A DNA stretch of 64,000 nt from Gammaproteobacteria bacterium (lineage in GTDB: Bacteria > Pseudomonadota > Gammaproteobacteria > Steroidobacterales > GCA-2729495), in the NCBI GenBank assembly GCA_020853135.1, contig JADYZO010000034.1:1-64000 (forward strand). Reading direction: 5' to 3'. The notes under the pieces are model-generated. The model saw only the letters and a program-made list of their open reading frames with translations. It ran no database searches and was not told the DNA's origin. The position numbers and the translations under genes are program-made. Positions 1-7,501 of the stretch are shown here, one piece after another (the stretch's first letter is position 1; every line of letters begins with the position of its first letter).

Positions 1-60
1 CCCCTTATCGGCCTCGCGCAGAAACCCGATGATCTGCTCGTCCGTGTATCGCTTCTTCAC
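1..60 (-). CDS. IS3-family transposase OrfA, N-terminal fragment cut by the window edge
   Basis: Read on the minus strand, the first 60 bases encode V-KKRYTDEQIIGFLREADKG, the characteristic start of the helix-turn-helix OrfA protein of IS3-family insertion sequences, which binds the element's terminal repeats and is joined to the OrfB integrase by frameshifting. The start is a GTG at 58-60, with an AGGAGG ribosome binding site at 67-72 on the plus strand as CCTCCT. Only 20 codons are inside the window and the rest lies to the left, so I cannot tell whether the element is intact. Family assignment rests on this short but distinctive motif. Confidence 0.72.
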   Translation of the reverse strand, partial: MKKRYTDEQIIGFLREADKG

Positions 61-117
61 GTCCAACCTCCTCGCGCCGGGGTTAGACTCTAAAGCCTTC
101 TGCTACTCAAAAGCGGG
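1..117 (-). mobile_element. One end of an IS3-family insertion sequence
   Basis: The partial OrfA reads out of the window, so bases from about 61 to about 117 should hold the untranslated leader and the terminal inverted repeat. On the minus strand this leader begins near a run of C at 115-120, followed by an AT-richer stretch, as is common at IS3-family ends. The exact terminus and target duplication cannot be fixed because the other end is not visible. Confidence 0.45.
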
Positions 118-462
118 GGGACGTCGCCGGATGCCTGATGGCAGGTGTGACAGGCGGTTCCTCTGCTCGCAGGCGATACCAATCGGGTGGCAGGGCCATT
201 CTGTTGTGCAGCAAACGAGATCGTCAAGTGAACGCCTGAATAACAGGGTGTCCCTACTGGAGGACTCAAAAAGGTGTCAGTCACCTTTTCCCCGGAAAAG
301 GGGAAAAGGTGACTGACACCTTTTGGGGCACCATTCTGAGTTCTGAGGCCCCGCAATGAGCCGCGGCTTGAATTCCGGCTGCCGGAGGGACACGATCAGT
401 CCTGTCGGAATCCATCGGCGTCCGCGGCCCGTCCGCAGAACAATAACCAGGGAGACCCCACG
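118..462. other. Non-coding stretch between the IS end and the methyltransferase gene
   Basis: No convincing gene is present; short open frames on both strands lack ribosome binding sites and recognisable proteins. The stretch holds the 25-bp perfect inverted repeat at 269-324 and, just before the next gene, a purine-rich ribosome binding site (AGGGAGA, about 448-455). No clear promoter is visible. Confidence 0.6.
269..324. repeat. Perfect 25-bp inverted repeat with AAAAGGTGTC core
   Basis: The arms 269-293 and 300-324 are exact reverse complements around a 6-nt loop. Each arm contains a smaller dyad, AAAAGGTG and CACCTTTT, so the element can fold as a nested cruciform. The same core recurs in the longer palindrome at 1296-1410 on the other side of the methyltransferase gene. 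This looks like a dispersed palindromic (REP- or MITE-like) unit rather than an ordinary terminator, because it lies upstream of the gene and has no T-run. No transposase of the matching type is visible. Confidence 0.8.
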
Positions 463-1272
463 ATGAAGACCACATTGACCCTGGCGGCTGCGACCGCCTG
501 TGCAATGCTCCTCCAGCCGACCATGGCCCAGACGGCACGGCCGCCCGACGCGGTGTCCGGCGCATCGCCGGCGCGGCCGGCGGGCGAAGCCGCGCCCGCA
601 CCCGCGGCTGCGGTAGCCGAGGCCGCGCGGCCCGCGGCGGACACCGATCGCGACGCGCTGCGCAAGCCCGGGGAGATGGTGAAGTTCGCCGGCATCAGGC
701 CGGGGAACAAGGTCGTCGACTTCATGCCGGGCAGCGGCTACTTCACGCGCGTGTTCAGCGAAGCGGTGGGACCGAAGGGCGTGGTGTACGCGGTTGTCCC
801 GGAGGAGATGCTCAAGCGCCGCGCGACGGCTGCCGACGGCATCAAGGCCATCGCCGCGGAGCCCGCCCATCACAACGTCAAGGTGCTGGTGCAGCCCGCG
901 GGTGCTTTCGCGCCGCCCGAGCCGGTGGACGTGGTATGGACCTCGCAGAACTACCACGACGTGCACACCGCGAGCTTCGGGCTCGGCAATGTTACTGATC
1001 TCAACAAGGCGGCCTTCAAGGCGCTGAAGCCCGGCGGGATGTACGTCGTGCTCGATCATGCCGCCGCTCCGGGCGCGGGCATCGAGGAGTCGACCAAGCT
1101 CCATCGCATCGATCCGGCGATGGTGAAGCAGGAAGTCACCACCGCCGGCTTCGTGTTCGACGGCGAGGACAGCTCGCTGCGCAACCCCGCCGATCCGCAC
1201 ACCGCGGGCGTGTTCGACCCTTCCGTGCGCGGCAAGACCGATCAGTTCATCTACCGGTTCCGCAAGCCGTAA
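463..1272 (+). CDS. Secreted class I SAM-dependent methyltransferase-like protein
   Basis: A 269-residue protein with an apparent Sec signal peptide (residues 1-23, ending TMAQ), an Ala/Pro-rich linker to about residue 60, and then a Rossmann methyltransferase fold. The SAM-binding motif VVDFMPGSGYF is at 84-94, followed by the acidic strand region and the late motif LKPGGMYVVLDH. It resembles the predicted periplasmic methyltransferases grouped as COG4798. The substrate is unknown. SAM is not expected in the periplasm, so either the leader is an anchor or the protein has lost or changed its activity. It is a single gene flanked on both sides by related palindromic repeats (269-324 and 1296-1410), with an AGGGAGA ribosome binding site upstream. 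Confidence 0.82.
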   Translation: MKTTLTLAAATACAMLLQPTMAQTARPPDAVSGASPARPAGEAAPAPAAAVAEAARPAADTDRDALRKPGEMVKFAGIRPGNKVVDFMPGSGYFTRVFSEAVGPKGVVYAVVPEEMLKRRATAADGIKAIAAEPAHHNVKVLVQPAGAFAPPEPVDVVWTSQNYHDVHTASFGLGNVTDLNKAAFKALKPGGMYVVLDHAAAPGAGIEESTKLHRIDPAMVKQEVTTAGFVFDGEDSSLRNPADPHTAGVFDPSVRGKTDQFIYRFRKP

Positions 1273-1295
1273 CGACGAGGGGGCGCCCGTGTCCA

Positions 1296-1410
1296 GAAAA
1301 GGTGTCAGACTGAGAAAAGGTGCCTGACTTATTTTCTTCCACTGCAGGGGATGAATCGACCAGCCAGTAGAAAATAAGTCAGACACCTTTTCTCAGTCAG
1401 ACACCTTTTC
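1296..1410. repeat. Long palindrome, 41-bp arms with two mismatches
   Basis: Arms 1296-1336 and 1370-1410 are reverse complements over 41 positions with two mismatches, around a 33-nt loop. The outer part contains AAAAGGTGTCAGAC, matching the core of the palindrome at 269-324, and a second partly repeated unit AAAAGGTG(C)CTGAC sits inside each arm. This suggests nested or tandem insertion of one repeat unit. It lies between the convergent ends of the methyltransferase and glutathione transferase genes, so it may also end transcription from both sides. Confidence 0.8.
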
Positions 1411-1420
1411 CGGGCACCTG

Positions 1421-2029
1421 TCAGACCGGCAGCCCCTCGGCCTGGCGGGCGGCTTTCACGGCGGGGCGCTGGCCGATCCGCGCGTGGTAGTCCCGCAGCG
1501 CCGGCCAGCGCTCGCGGTCGAGGCCGGCGGGTTTCAGCCAGCCGAGCACGACGTAGAGGTAGGCATCGGCGATGGTGAAGGCCGTGCCGACGGCGAACTC
1601 GCGGCCGGCGAGCTGGCCGGCCACGAAGTCGAGCCGGCCGGCCATCCGCTCGCGGGTGCTGGCCTTGAGGTCCTCGGGCGTGCCCGGCCGGAAGATCGGG
1701 CCAAGGCCCTTGTGCAGCTCGGTGGCGGTGAAGGCGACCCATTCGAGCACGCGGTAGTACGCCATCGTGCCCGCGGGCGGCAGCAGCCCGGAGCCGGGTC
1801 GGCGGTCGGCGAGGTACTGGAGGATCACCGGGCACTCGGTGAGCGCTTCGCCGCCGTCGAGGAGCAGCGCGGGCACGTAGCCCTTCGGGTTGACGGCGAG
1901 GAAGTCCGAGCCATCGCTGGTGCTGCGTTCGCGGGTGTTGGTCTTCACCGCCTGGCAGGCCAACCCGGCCTCGTGCAGGACGATGTGCGGGGCGAGCGAG
2001 CAGGCACCGGGACTGAAATAGAGCTTCAT
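1421..2029 (-). CDS. Glutathione S-transferase, bacterial beta class
   Basis: The 202-residue protein has the usual GST length. It begins MKLYFSPGACSLAPHI, with Cys10 at the position used by beta-class enzymes such as E. coli GstA. The thioredoxin-like N domain ends near VNPKGYVPAL and LTECPVILQYLAD, and an all-helical C domain contains FTIADAYLY. It should conjugate or reduce electrophiles with glutathione in the cytoplasm. The start at 2029 is supported by an AGGAGA motif upstream; the much longer open frame reading through it is spurious. The gene is downstream of, and in the same direction as, the luciferase-like oxidoreductase, 59 nt away, so the two may form a detoxification operon. Confidence 0.9.
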   Translation of the reverse strand: MKLYFSPGACSLAPHIVLHEAGLACQAVKTNTRERSTSDGSDFLAVNPKGYVPALLLDGGEALTECPVILQYLADRRPGSGLLPPAGTMAYYRVLEWVAFTATELHKGLGPIFRPGTPEDLKASTRERMAGRLDFVAGQLAGREFAVGTAFTIADAYLYVVLGWLKPAGLDRERWPALRDYHARIGQRPAVKAARQAEGLPV

Positions 2030-2088
2030 GCGGTCTCCTGGGTGTTGGCTGTGGTGATCATGACTGCAAACCTTCGGGCGGGTGGCAT

Positions 2089-3099
2089 TCAGCGCAGCGC
2101 GGGTACCACGCGCTCGCCGAGGATGCGGATGGTCTCCTCGGGATTGTCGTAGATGCGCAGTGCGATTTCGGTGAGGCCGGCGGCCTGGAACTGGCGCAGG
2201 CGTTCGATCTCCCGGTCGAGATCGGCGAGTGCCGCGCAGGAGGTGAGGTTGTCCACCAGCAGCTTCACCACGCGGTCGGGGACCCCGGTGATGTCCGGGC
2301 TGCGCCGGCGCAGCGCATCGAAGAAGGCCGGGCGCTTCGCCTCGACCAGGTCCATGTCCGCCTCGTCCATGAAGTAGTGGTGGTTGCGGCGCAGGAGCAC
2401 GCCGCGCAGCGCGAGCCAGATCCGCGCCTCGCGCTCGGCTTCCTCGCGGCTCTCCTTGACGTGCCAGGCCCAGAAGTTGGTCAGCCGGAATGTGCCGCGG
2501 TCGCGGCCGGCTTCGGCCAGCACCGGGTCGATCACCGCGCGCGCCTCGCGCACCTGCGGCACGATCTTGTCCGAGAGCATGATGCCGTCGGCATGGCGCG
2601 CGGCCATGCGCTGCATGCCGCCGCGATTGGCACCTGCATAGATCACCGGCGGGGTGCTGCGTGCCCAGGAGGGGTTGTAGCGGCGCACCTTGAAGATCTC
2701 GCCCTCGTAGCTGACCTGGCGGCCCTGGCTGGCGAGCCTGAGGATCTCCAGCGCCTCGCGCACCGCACGCACGCGGCGCGCGGGTTCGAGCGCCATGGCG
2801 GTCATGGTGCCACCGCCACCGCCGACGACGATCTGCGCGCGGCCGCCGCCCGCTTCGTTCAGCGTCAGCAGCGAGGCGGCCATCTTCAGGGGGTGCAGCT
2901 CGAAGGGGCTGATGGCGATCGGGCCCATGTGGATGCGCTGCGTGGTGCGGGCGGCCTCCATGAACGCCATGAAGGGGTCGCGCGCATCGAGCATCCCGGA
3001 GACCCAGATGCCCCCGAGGCCGTGCTGTTCGGCCAGCCGGCCGAGTCCGGCGATGCGCTCGGGGGAGGAATTGGCTTCGAGGATCAGGTCGATGCGCAT
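2089..3099 (-). CDS. Luciferase-like (LLM class) flavin-dependent oxidoreductase
   Basis: The 336-residue protein has the TIM-barrel pattern of bacterial luciferase-like monooxygenases and F420/FMN oxidoreductases: MRIDLILEANSSPERIAGL at the N terminus, HMGPIAISPFELHPLKMA, and the glycine-rich QIVVGGGGG loop that binds the flavin phosphate. Cofactor (FMN or F420) and substrate cannot be told from sequence. It is transcribed leftward, with the GST gene following, and diverges from the secreted protein at 3177. The 77-nt gap holds the perfect 10-bp palindrome TGTTATAACA (3142-3151), a possible operator. Confidence 0.85.
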   Translation of the reverse strand: MRIDLILEANSSPERIAGLGRLAEQHGLGGIWVSGMLDARDPFMAFMEAARTTQRIHMGPIAISPFELHPLKMAASLLTLNEAGGGRAQIVVGGGGGTMTAMALEPARRVRAVREALEILRLASQGRQVSYEGEIFKVRRYNPSWARSTPPVIYAGANRGGMQRMAARHADGIMLSDKIVPQVREARAVIDPVLAEAGRDRGTFRLTNFWAWHVKESREEAEREARIWLALRGVLLRRNHHYFMDEADMDLVEAKRPAFFDALRRRSPDITGVPDRVVKLLVDNLTSCAALADLDREIERLRQFQAAGLTEIALRIYDNPEETIRILGERVVPALR

Positions 3100-3141
3100 G
3101 GTGGCGGCCTCTGGCGGGCGGTTTCGCCCCGGTTGTTTTAT

Positions 3142-3151
3142 TGTTATAACA
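3142..3151. promoter_or_regulatory. Perfect 10-bp palindrome TGTTATAACA between divergent genes
   Basis: TGTTATAACA is its own reverse complement and lies in the only AT-rich part of the gap between the leftward LLM gene and the rightward secreted-protein gene. On the minus strand the same bases could serve as a -10 element (TTATAA), 18 nt from an upstream TTGGCA. An operator for an unseen regulator is a reasonable guess; the evidence is symmetry and position only. Confidence 0.35.
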
Positions 3152-3176
3152 TTGCGACGGCTGGGGGTGCCAAGTC

Positions 3177-4220
3177 ATGCGCGAACGCGTCCTGGGATCT
3201 GCGCTGGTTTTGCTGGCGGGGTGGCCGCTGCTGTCGGGTGCCGGCGTGGTGCAGACGCCGGTCCGGGGCAGTTTCAACGCCGCCCAGGAAAACGCCTGCA
3301 TCCACGTCTCGATCTTCTTCTACCTCAGTGATTGCAGCTACACCCGCGCGCATGCCGTGATCGCCGGCCAGGCGCTGCCCTGGGTCGGCCCCACCGTCAA
3401 CCCGGTGTACTACGCGCCGGACAGCCCCCATGCCTCGCCCGACTACGTGCCGGTCGCCGGCGATGACCGCATCGCGCCGGCCCTGGGCGGCACGCTCTCG
3501 GTCGATGACGGCGGCACCGCGGACGGTGGCGACGACCGGCTCTCGCTCACGCTGGTGGTGGGGCCCGCGGCGCGCAGCGTGGTCGCCAATGTCAATGAAC
3601 TTGCCGGTGGCCCAGCCGGGCGGCCGCCGCGCGCGGTGATCGCCTGGTCCGCCATCACCCACACGCTCGAGCCCACGCGGGTCAGCAGCGCCACCCGCAA
3701 TGCCGCGGGCGGCTTCGATTACGTCATCGGCGCGCAGGGTTTCCCGGCGCGCATCTGCCGCGCGACGGATCCCGCCGACTGTTTCCCCAGCGCCCATGCG
3801 CCGAAGACCACCGATGGCCAGAAGGGCGAGGGCGGCTGGGCCGCACCCGCGCGGGTCGGCATCACCCGCGACAGCGCGATGGATGGCAACCCGGGCGCAC
3901 GGACCACTGCGGTGATGGCCGGTTACCGCTGCACCGACAACCGTGGTGGCATCACCTGCCCCAGCCACAACGTGGTGTGGCGCAACGGCGCGGAGCCGGA
4001 ACCCGGTGCCCGCAACCTCTCCGAGGCGCCCGGGTTCGACAACCTGCTGCTGCGGGTGGCCACGGATGCCGGCGCGCATGTCGTTTCGGCGCAGGCCTTC
4101 TGGACCCAGGAATACCGCATCGATGCCGGGCCGCCGGCCTTCCAGGTGCCCGCCGGCCACGACAACTCCTGGCAGGGTGGATATTTCGAACTCGAGGCCG
4201 CAGGGGAACAGCCGCAATGA
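3177..4220 (+). CDS. Secreted protein of unknown function, coupled to a multicopper oxidase
   Basis: I do not recognise the family. The 347-residue product starts with a plausible Sec signal peptide (MRERVLGSALVLLAGWPLLS), and the remainder is polar with many Gly, Pro and Asp and few Cys, as expected of an extracytoplasmic beta-rich protein. Its stop overlaps the start of the multicopper oxidase (ATGA at 4217-4220), so the two are translationally coupled and probably act together. A substrate-binding, copper-handling or structural partner of the oxidase is possible, but no copper-binding motif cluster (Met-rich or His-rich) is visible. The ATG at 3177 is the first in the frame and precedes the hydrophobic leader directly. 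Confidence 0.75.
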   Translation: MRERVLGSALVLLAGWPLLSGAGVVQTPVRGSFNAAQENACIHVSIFFYLSDCSYTRAHAVIAGQALPWVGPTVNPVYYAPDSPHASPDYVPVAGDDRIAPALGGTLSVDDGGTADGGDDRLSLTLVVGPAARSVVANVNELAGGPAGRPPRAVIAWSAITHTLEPTRVSSATRNAAGGFDYVIGAQGFPARICRATDPADCFPSAHAPKTTDGQKGEGGWAAPARVGITRDSAMDGNPGARTTAVMAGYRCTDNRGGITCPSHNVVWRNGAEPEPGARNLSEAPGFDNLLLRVATDAGAHVVSAQAFWTQEYRIDAGPPAFQVPAGHDNSWQGGYFELEAAGEQPQ

Positions 4221-6028
4221 ACACCTGGCATCTCGCCATGATCCCGCTGGCCGCCGCCTGGCTCCCCGCCAGTTTCGCTGCCGGACCCGGCAACCTGCGC
4301 GAGGCGGTCGACCTCAACCCCGACCCGCACATCCTGGAGATCGACCTCGTGGCTGCGCGGACGACGGTGGACCTCGGCGGCGTCAGCGCCAATGCCTTCA
4401 CCTTCAATGGTGCCATCCCGGGCCCCGAACTGCGGCTCAGGGTGGGTGACGAGGTCATCGCGCACTTCACCAACCGGCTCCCCGAGCCGGTGAGCGTGCA
4501 TTTCCACGGCATCGAACTCGACAACGCCAATGACGGCACCACCACCACGCAGGACCCGGTGCCGACCGGCGGGCGCTTCACCTACCGCTTCCGCGTCACG
4601 CGCCCCGGCATCTTCTGGTACCACCCGCACGCGATGATGCCCACCGACCAGGTCTTCAAGGGCCTCTATGGCGTCGTGGTGGTGGAGGACCCGGCCGAGG
4701 CGGCGCTCATCGGGCGGGGCGTGCTGCCCGCGCGGGCACACACGCTGATGCTCGCCGACACCACGGTGTGCAAGGCCCCGGGGAAGAACGACACCGCCAC
4801 CGTCCCCGCCGATCCCGCACTGCCCTGGTCGCTGACGGCCAGGGGGCTCGGCAGCTTCCCGGGCAACAGCGCCTTCCCGACGCCAAAGGATCTCTGCGAG
4901 ACCCCGCGCGATGGCCACGGGCACCCGCTCGCCGGGGCGCTCGCTGCCGGCGACATCCCCAACGTGCAACCGCCCGGCGACTGCGGTGGCAAGCTGTCCT
5001 GCCGCGTGAACGAGGGCCAGCTCGTGCTCGGCAACGGGCGCATCGCCCCGGAGATCGGGGTGCGCGCGGGGGAGGGCTTGCGATTGCGGCTGGTCAACGC
5101 CGCGGTCAGCCGCTACTTCCGCCTCTGGCTGGCGGATGCGCAGGGGCGGCGCACGCCGTTGTTGCGCGTGGGTGGCGAGGGCGGGCTGCTCGACCGCGTG
5201 CGCATCGAGGGCGGTCGGCAGGGCAGCCTCGACCTCCAGTACGACCCGGGCGAGATCCTGCTCGCCAATGCCGACCGCGCCGATGTCGTCTTCACCGTGC
5301 CCGATGCGAAGCCCGGTGAGGTCCTGACGCTCTGGACCGGCGACTACCAGCACTACGGCACCACCGAGTACCCGTATGGCTATGGGGGCGTGCCGTCGGC
5401 GCCGGTGCTGAAGCTGCGGGTCACCGGGCGGGTGCCCGCCCGCGAGCGCTTCCGCACCGCCGCCAGTGCCCCCCTGCGCCTGCACCCCGCCGTGGACGCA
5501 CCGGTCGAGAACCTGCGTGTGCTGCCGGTCAGCGCGCATCTGCTCGATCCGGCGAAGTTCGTCGAGCCGCTGCCGGGCACGGCGGACGAGACCGTGCTGT
5601 TCACGGTGGTGGGGCTGCGCGAATCGGTCGACGGCATCCACGGCATGGCGCTCGAGGGTGGCGGGCACCACCGCGACATCCCCTACCTCGATTCCAGCCG
5701 CTATGCGCGCATCGGCGATCTGCTCGAGCTCACCGTGCGCAACGGCACCCAGCAGCACCACCCGCTGCACCTGCACGGCTTCTCGTTCCAGCCCGTGCGG
5801 CTGCTCGATTCCACCGGCAAGCTGGTCTACGAGTACGACTACAACGAGTTCATGGACACCATCGACATCCCGGCCACCCACCAGCTGGTGTTTCGCGTGC
5901 GCCTGCACGACCGTCCCGTCGCGGCCACCGGTGCGCCCGGTGGTGCGGCCGGGCGCTGGATGCTCCACTGCCACATCTTCAACCACGCAGGCATCGGCAT
6001 GATGGCCGAGCTGGTGGTGCTGGAGTAG
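4217..6028 (+). CDS. Laccase-type multicopper oxidase, exported
   Basis: The 603-residue enzyme has a signal peptide (MNTWHLAMIPLAAAWLPASFA) and three cupredoxin domains. The copper-binding motifs are all present: HFHG, WYHPH, HPLHLHGFSF near the C terminus, and HCHIFNHAGIGMM, which supplies the T1 cysteine, the two T3 histidines and an axial methionine. Such enzymes oxidise phenols or metal ions (Cu(I), Mn(II), Fe(II)) at the T1 site and reduce O2 to water at the trinuclear centre in the periplasm or outside the cell. The start overlaps the stop of the upstream secreted protein. There is no Met-rich insert like that of CueO, so a cuprous oxidase role is less likely than a laccase-like one. 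Confidence 0.92.
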   Translation: MNTWHLAMIPLAAAWLPASFAAGPGNLREAVDLNPDPHILEIDLVAARTTVDLGGVSANAFTFNGAIPGPELRLRVGDEVIAHFTNRLPEPVSVHFHGIELDNANDGTTTTQDPVPTGGRFTYRFRVTRPGIFWYHPHAMMPTDQVFKGLYGVVVVEDPAEAALIGRGVLPARAHTLMLADTTVCKAPGKNDTATVPADPALPWSLTARGLGSFPGNSAFPTPKDLCETPRDGHGHPLAGALAAGDIPNVQPPGDCGGKLSCRVNEGQLVLGNGRIAPEIGVRAGEGLRLRLVNAAVSRYFRLWLADAQGRRTPLLRVGGEGGLLDRVRIEGGRQGSLDLQYDPGEILLANADRADVVFTVPDAKPGEVLTLWTGDYQHYGTTEYPYGYGGVPSAPVLKLRVTGRVPARERFRTAASAPLRLHPAVDAPVENLRVLPVSAHLLDPAKFVEPLPGTADETVLFTVVGLRESVDGIHGMALEGGGHHRDIPYLDSSRYARIGDLLELTVRNGTQQHHPLHLHGFSFQPVRLLDSTGKLVYEYDYNEFMDTIDIPATHQLVFRVRLHDRPVAATGAPGGAAGRWMLHCHIFNHAGIGMMAELVVLE

Positions 6029-6048
6029 GGGCGGGCCACCACCGGCCT

Positions 6049-6282
6049 CTACGGGCGCTCGACCTGCACCAGCTTGATGCGGCCGGAGGCGCCGGCCCTG
6101 ATGTGGACCGCCGAGCGGTTGCAGCCGAAGTGGCGCGCCACCAGGGCGATCAGCTCCGCATTGGCCTTGCCGTCGACGGGCGGTGATTTCAGGCTGGCGA
6201 CCCAGCTGCCATCGGCGGCCTGTTCCAGCGACGAGGTCCGGCTGCGGGGCCTGACCCTGACCTGGAGGGTGACAGCGGCCAC
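6049..6282 (-). CDS. DUF167 (YggU-like) family protein
   Basis: This 77-residue basic protein matches the small DUF167/COG1872 family by its core LQVRVRPRSRTSSLE, LKSPPVDGKANAELI and the ending SGRIKLVQVE. Members are widespread and have a compact alpha/beta fold, but no biochemical role is established. It starts at a GTG (6280-6282), 10 nt after the stop of the ABC permease, so it is probably the last gene of the efflux operon, a position that may be accidental. Confidence 0.85.
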   Translation of the reverse strand: MAAVTLQVRVRPRSRTSSLEQAADGSWVASLKSPPVDGKANAELIALVARHFGCNRSAVHIRAGASGRIKLVQVERP

Positions 6283-6292
6283 GATCCGGCCA

Positions 6293-7501
6293 TCACTCGT
6301 AGCGCAGCGCCGCGATCGGATCCATCTTCGCCGCCTTGCGCGCGGGCCAGAGGCCGAAGAACAGGCCCACCCCGGCGCTGAAGCCGAAGGCCATGGCCAC
6401 CGCCTTCAGGGACACCGTGGCCTGCCAGCCGGCGACCGCGTTGAGCCCGCGCGCGACGCCCATGCCGAGCAGGATGCCGACGGCGCCGCCGAGCAGGCAG
6501 ATGATCATGGCCTCGACGAGGAACTGCATGAGGATGGACAGCCGGGTGGCGCCCAGCGCCTTGCGGATGCCGATCTCCCGCGTGCGCTCGGTGACCGTGA
6601 CCAGCATGATGTTCATGATGCCGATGCCGCCCACCACGAGGCTGACGCTGGCGATGCTGGCCAGCAGGTAGGCGAAGATGTTCGCCGCGGTCTGCTGGAA
6701 GTCGAGGAACTGGCGCGGATCCTGGATGGTGAAGTCGTTGTCCTGTCCCGGGCGGATCTGGTGCTCGCGGCGCAGGATGCGCTCGATGTCGATGATCGCC
6801 TGCTGCATGCCGGCCCCGCGCACGGGCTTGGCGCTGATCAGGTCCAGCGTGTTGGTGCCGAAGAGGCGGTAGCGCCCCGTGTTGAGCGGCACCCAGGCCT
6901 GCTCGTCCACGTTGCGGAAGCCGGTGGTGCCCTTTTCCTTGAACACGCCGGCGACGCGGAAGGCCAGGCCGCGGATGTAGATCGTCCGGCCGACGATGGA
7001 GCTGGCGGTCTCGCCGAACATGGGCGGCACCTTGGCGCCGAGCACGACGACCGCGCGCTTGGCCATGTCATCGGCCGCATCGAACATCTGGCCGGCCTCG
7101 ATGTGGTAGTCCTGCACGACGGCGAAATTGGCCGTCGTGCCCACCACCCGCAGGTTGCGGTTCTGGTTGACCAGCTTGACCTGCTCCATGCCCGAACGCT
7201 CGGGCACCACCGCGGCGATGGTGGTGCCGTCGGCCAGCAGGGCGTTGACGTCGTCGATGCTGAGCTTCTCCGAGGTCTTGGCCACGCCCATCTGGAACAC
7301 CTGGCCGGCGCGGATGCTGAGCAGCCCGGCGCCCAGCGCCTCGATCTGCTTGTCGACTGCGCCGCGCGCGCCCGCCCCCACGGCCAGCATGGTGATGACC
7401 GATGCCACGCCGATGATGATGCCGAGCATCGTCAGCATCGAGCGGAACAGGTTGGCCCGCACCGATTGCAGCGCGACCAGCAGCAGTTCACCGAGCTCCA
7501 T
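6293..7501 (-). CDS. ABC efflux permease, MacB-like
   Basis: The 402-residue protein begins [20 protein letters not shown] and has one N-terminal helix (LTMLGIIIGVASVITMLAVG), a large periplasmic MacB_PCD domain, and three C-terminal helices of the FtsX domain with the conserved TERTREIGIRKALGAT motif. It should form the membrane part of a tripartite pump that uses ATP to push substrates from the periplasm through an outer membrane channel. The start at 7501 overlaps the adaptor gene by 14 nt. Unlike canonical MacB, the ATPase is a separate polypeptide (8902-9600). No TolC gene is nearby. Confidence 0.92.
   Translation of the reverse strand: MELGELLLVALQSVRANLFRSMLTMLGIIIGVASVITMLAVGAGARGAVDKQIEALGAGLLSIRAGQVFQMGVAKTSEKLSIDDVNALLADGTTIAAVVPERSGMEQVKLVNQNRNLRVVGTTANFAVVQDYHIEAGQMFDAADDMAKRAVVVLGAKVPPMFGETASSIVGRTIYIRGLAFRVAGVFKEKGTTGFRNVDEQAWVPLNTGRYRLFGTNTLDLISAKPVRGAGMQQAIIDIERILRREHQIRPGQDNDFTIQDPRQFLDFQQTAANIFAYLLASIASVSLVVGGIGIMNIMLVTVTERTREIGIRKALGATRLSILMQFLVEAMIICLLGGAVGILLGMGVARGLNAVAGWQATVSLKAVAMAFGFSAGVGLFFGLWPARKAAKMDPIAALRYE

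Noticed and set aside
2030..3301. Long N-terminal extension of the GST frame
   Set aside because: It overlaps the LLM oxidoreductase in another frame and reads as Arg/His/Pro-rich shadow sequence; the GST starts at 2029 with an AGGAGA site.
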